Below, piece by piece: positions 63,841 through 64,000 of a stretch of DNA of 64,000 nucleotides; positions within the stretch are counted from its first letter, which is position 1; every line of letters starts with the position of its first letter. A program made the translations under genes and the position numbers. This DNA comes from Mesostigma viride (Eukaryota > Streptophyta > Mesostigmatophyceae > Mesostigmatales > Mesostigmataceae): NCBI GenBank assembly GCA_009746045.1, contig RPFO01000090.1:1696689-1760688 (forward strand), in the 5' to 3' direction. The notes beneath the pieces are model-generated. The model did not search any database and was not told the DNA's origin. It saw only the letters and a list, made by a program, of their open reading frames with translations.

Positions 63841-64000
63841 GTCGCGTTTGCGTGCCATTATATCCTGGACTGATCATTACCGCTACTTGAATGCATCCAC
63901 TATCAGCAGTAATCATGTGTGTGATATGCCACCTTAAAATCCAGTGTGATGCAGGTCACGGACATACTTGGCCGCCGACCTCATGACAGGCAATTCCGTA

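Larger units (their letters stand above)
59220..64000. other. Right flank, LINE relics and unassigned DNA
   Basis: Downstream of gene B. 59220-60100 and 61450-61980 hold no recognised gene. The rest carries degenerate non-LTR retrotransposon pieces, an inverted repeat and a dispersed repeat, all detailed separately. Confidence 0.6.

Overview
The window is nuclear DNA of a eukaryote and carries two complete, divergently transcribed paralogous genes with many introns. All 22 introns place a GT donor and an AG acceptor exactly at the ends of the conserved segments. Both genes encode polycystin-family (PKD2/TRPP-like) cation channels with a Notch-type (LNR) repeat in the extracellular loop. A flagellate protist, most likely a green alga, fits the GC-rich exons, the LNR-polycystin architecture, the LINE relics and the microsatellite-filled introns. 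The species cannot be fixed from the sequence.

Layout. 1-3616: left flank with relics of mobile elements (a two-copy dispersed repeat, a TTGTCAACA-type array, and a LINE reverse-transcriptase fragment interrupted by an element with 21-bp terminal inverted repeats). 3617-28862 (minus strand): polycystin gene A, 12 exons, 1517 predicted residues. 28863-32000: a 3.1-kb intergenic region between the two starts, the candidate bidirectional promoter. 32001-59219 (plus strand): polycystin gene B, 12 exons, 1642 residues from the start at 32153. 59220-64000: right flank with degenerate LINE ORF1 and RT pieces, a 46-bp perfect inverted repeat and a dispersed repeat that also occurs in intron 2 of gene B.

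The two genes have the same 12 exons in the same order with the same intron phases. Exons 6-11 have identical lengths in the two genes (104, 146, 184, 290, 209 and 151 nt). The 64 kb is therefore an inverted (head-to-head) gene duplication. Predicted protein order: cytosolic N-terminus, TM1, a Cys-rich segment (exon 1), extracellular exons 2-4 including the LNR module, polycystin/TOP domain (exons 5-8), S2-S6 with pore (exons 8-12), and a long cytosolic tail ending in a conserved coiled-coil-like segment. The subunits could form homomeric or mixed channels, plausibly in cilia as known for PKD2 proteins. Co-expression from the shared upstream region is an inference.

Most intronic sequence is simple repeat, minisatellite or transposon relic. 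Against this background, short degraded copies of exon ends (with their splice sites) recur in the adjacent introns of both genes. One such block in intron 8 appears more conserved between the paralogues than the exons. Gene B has a frameshift between its conserved initiator segment and the rest of exon 1.
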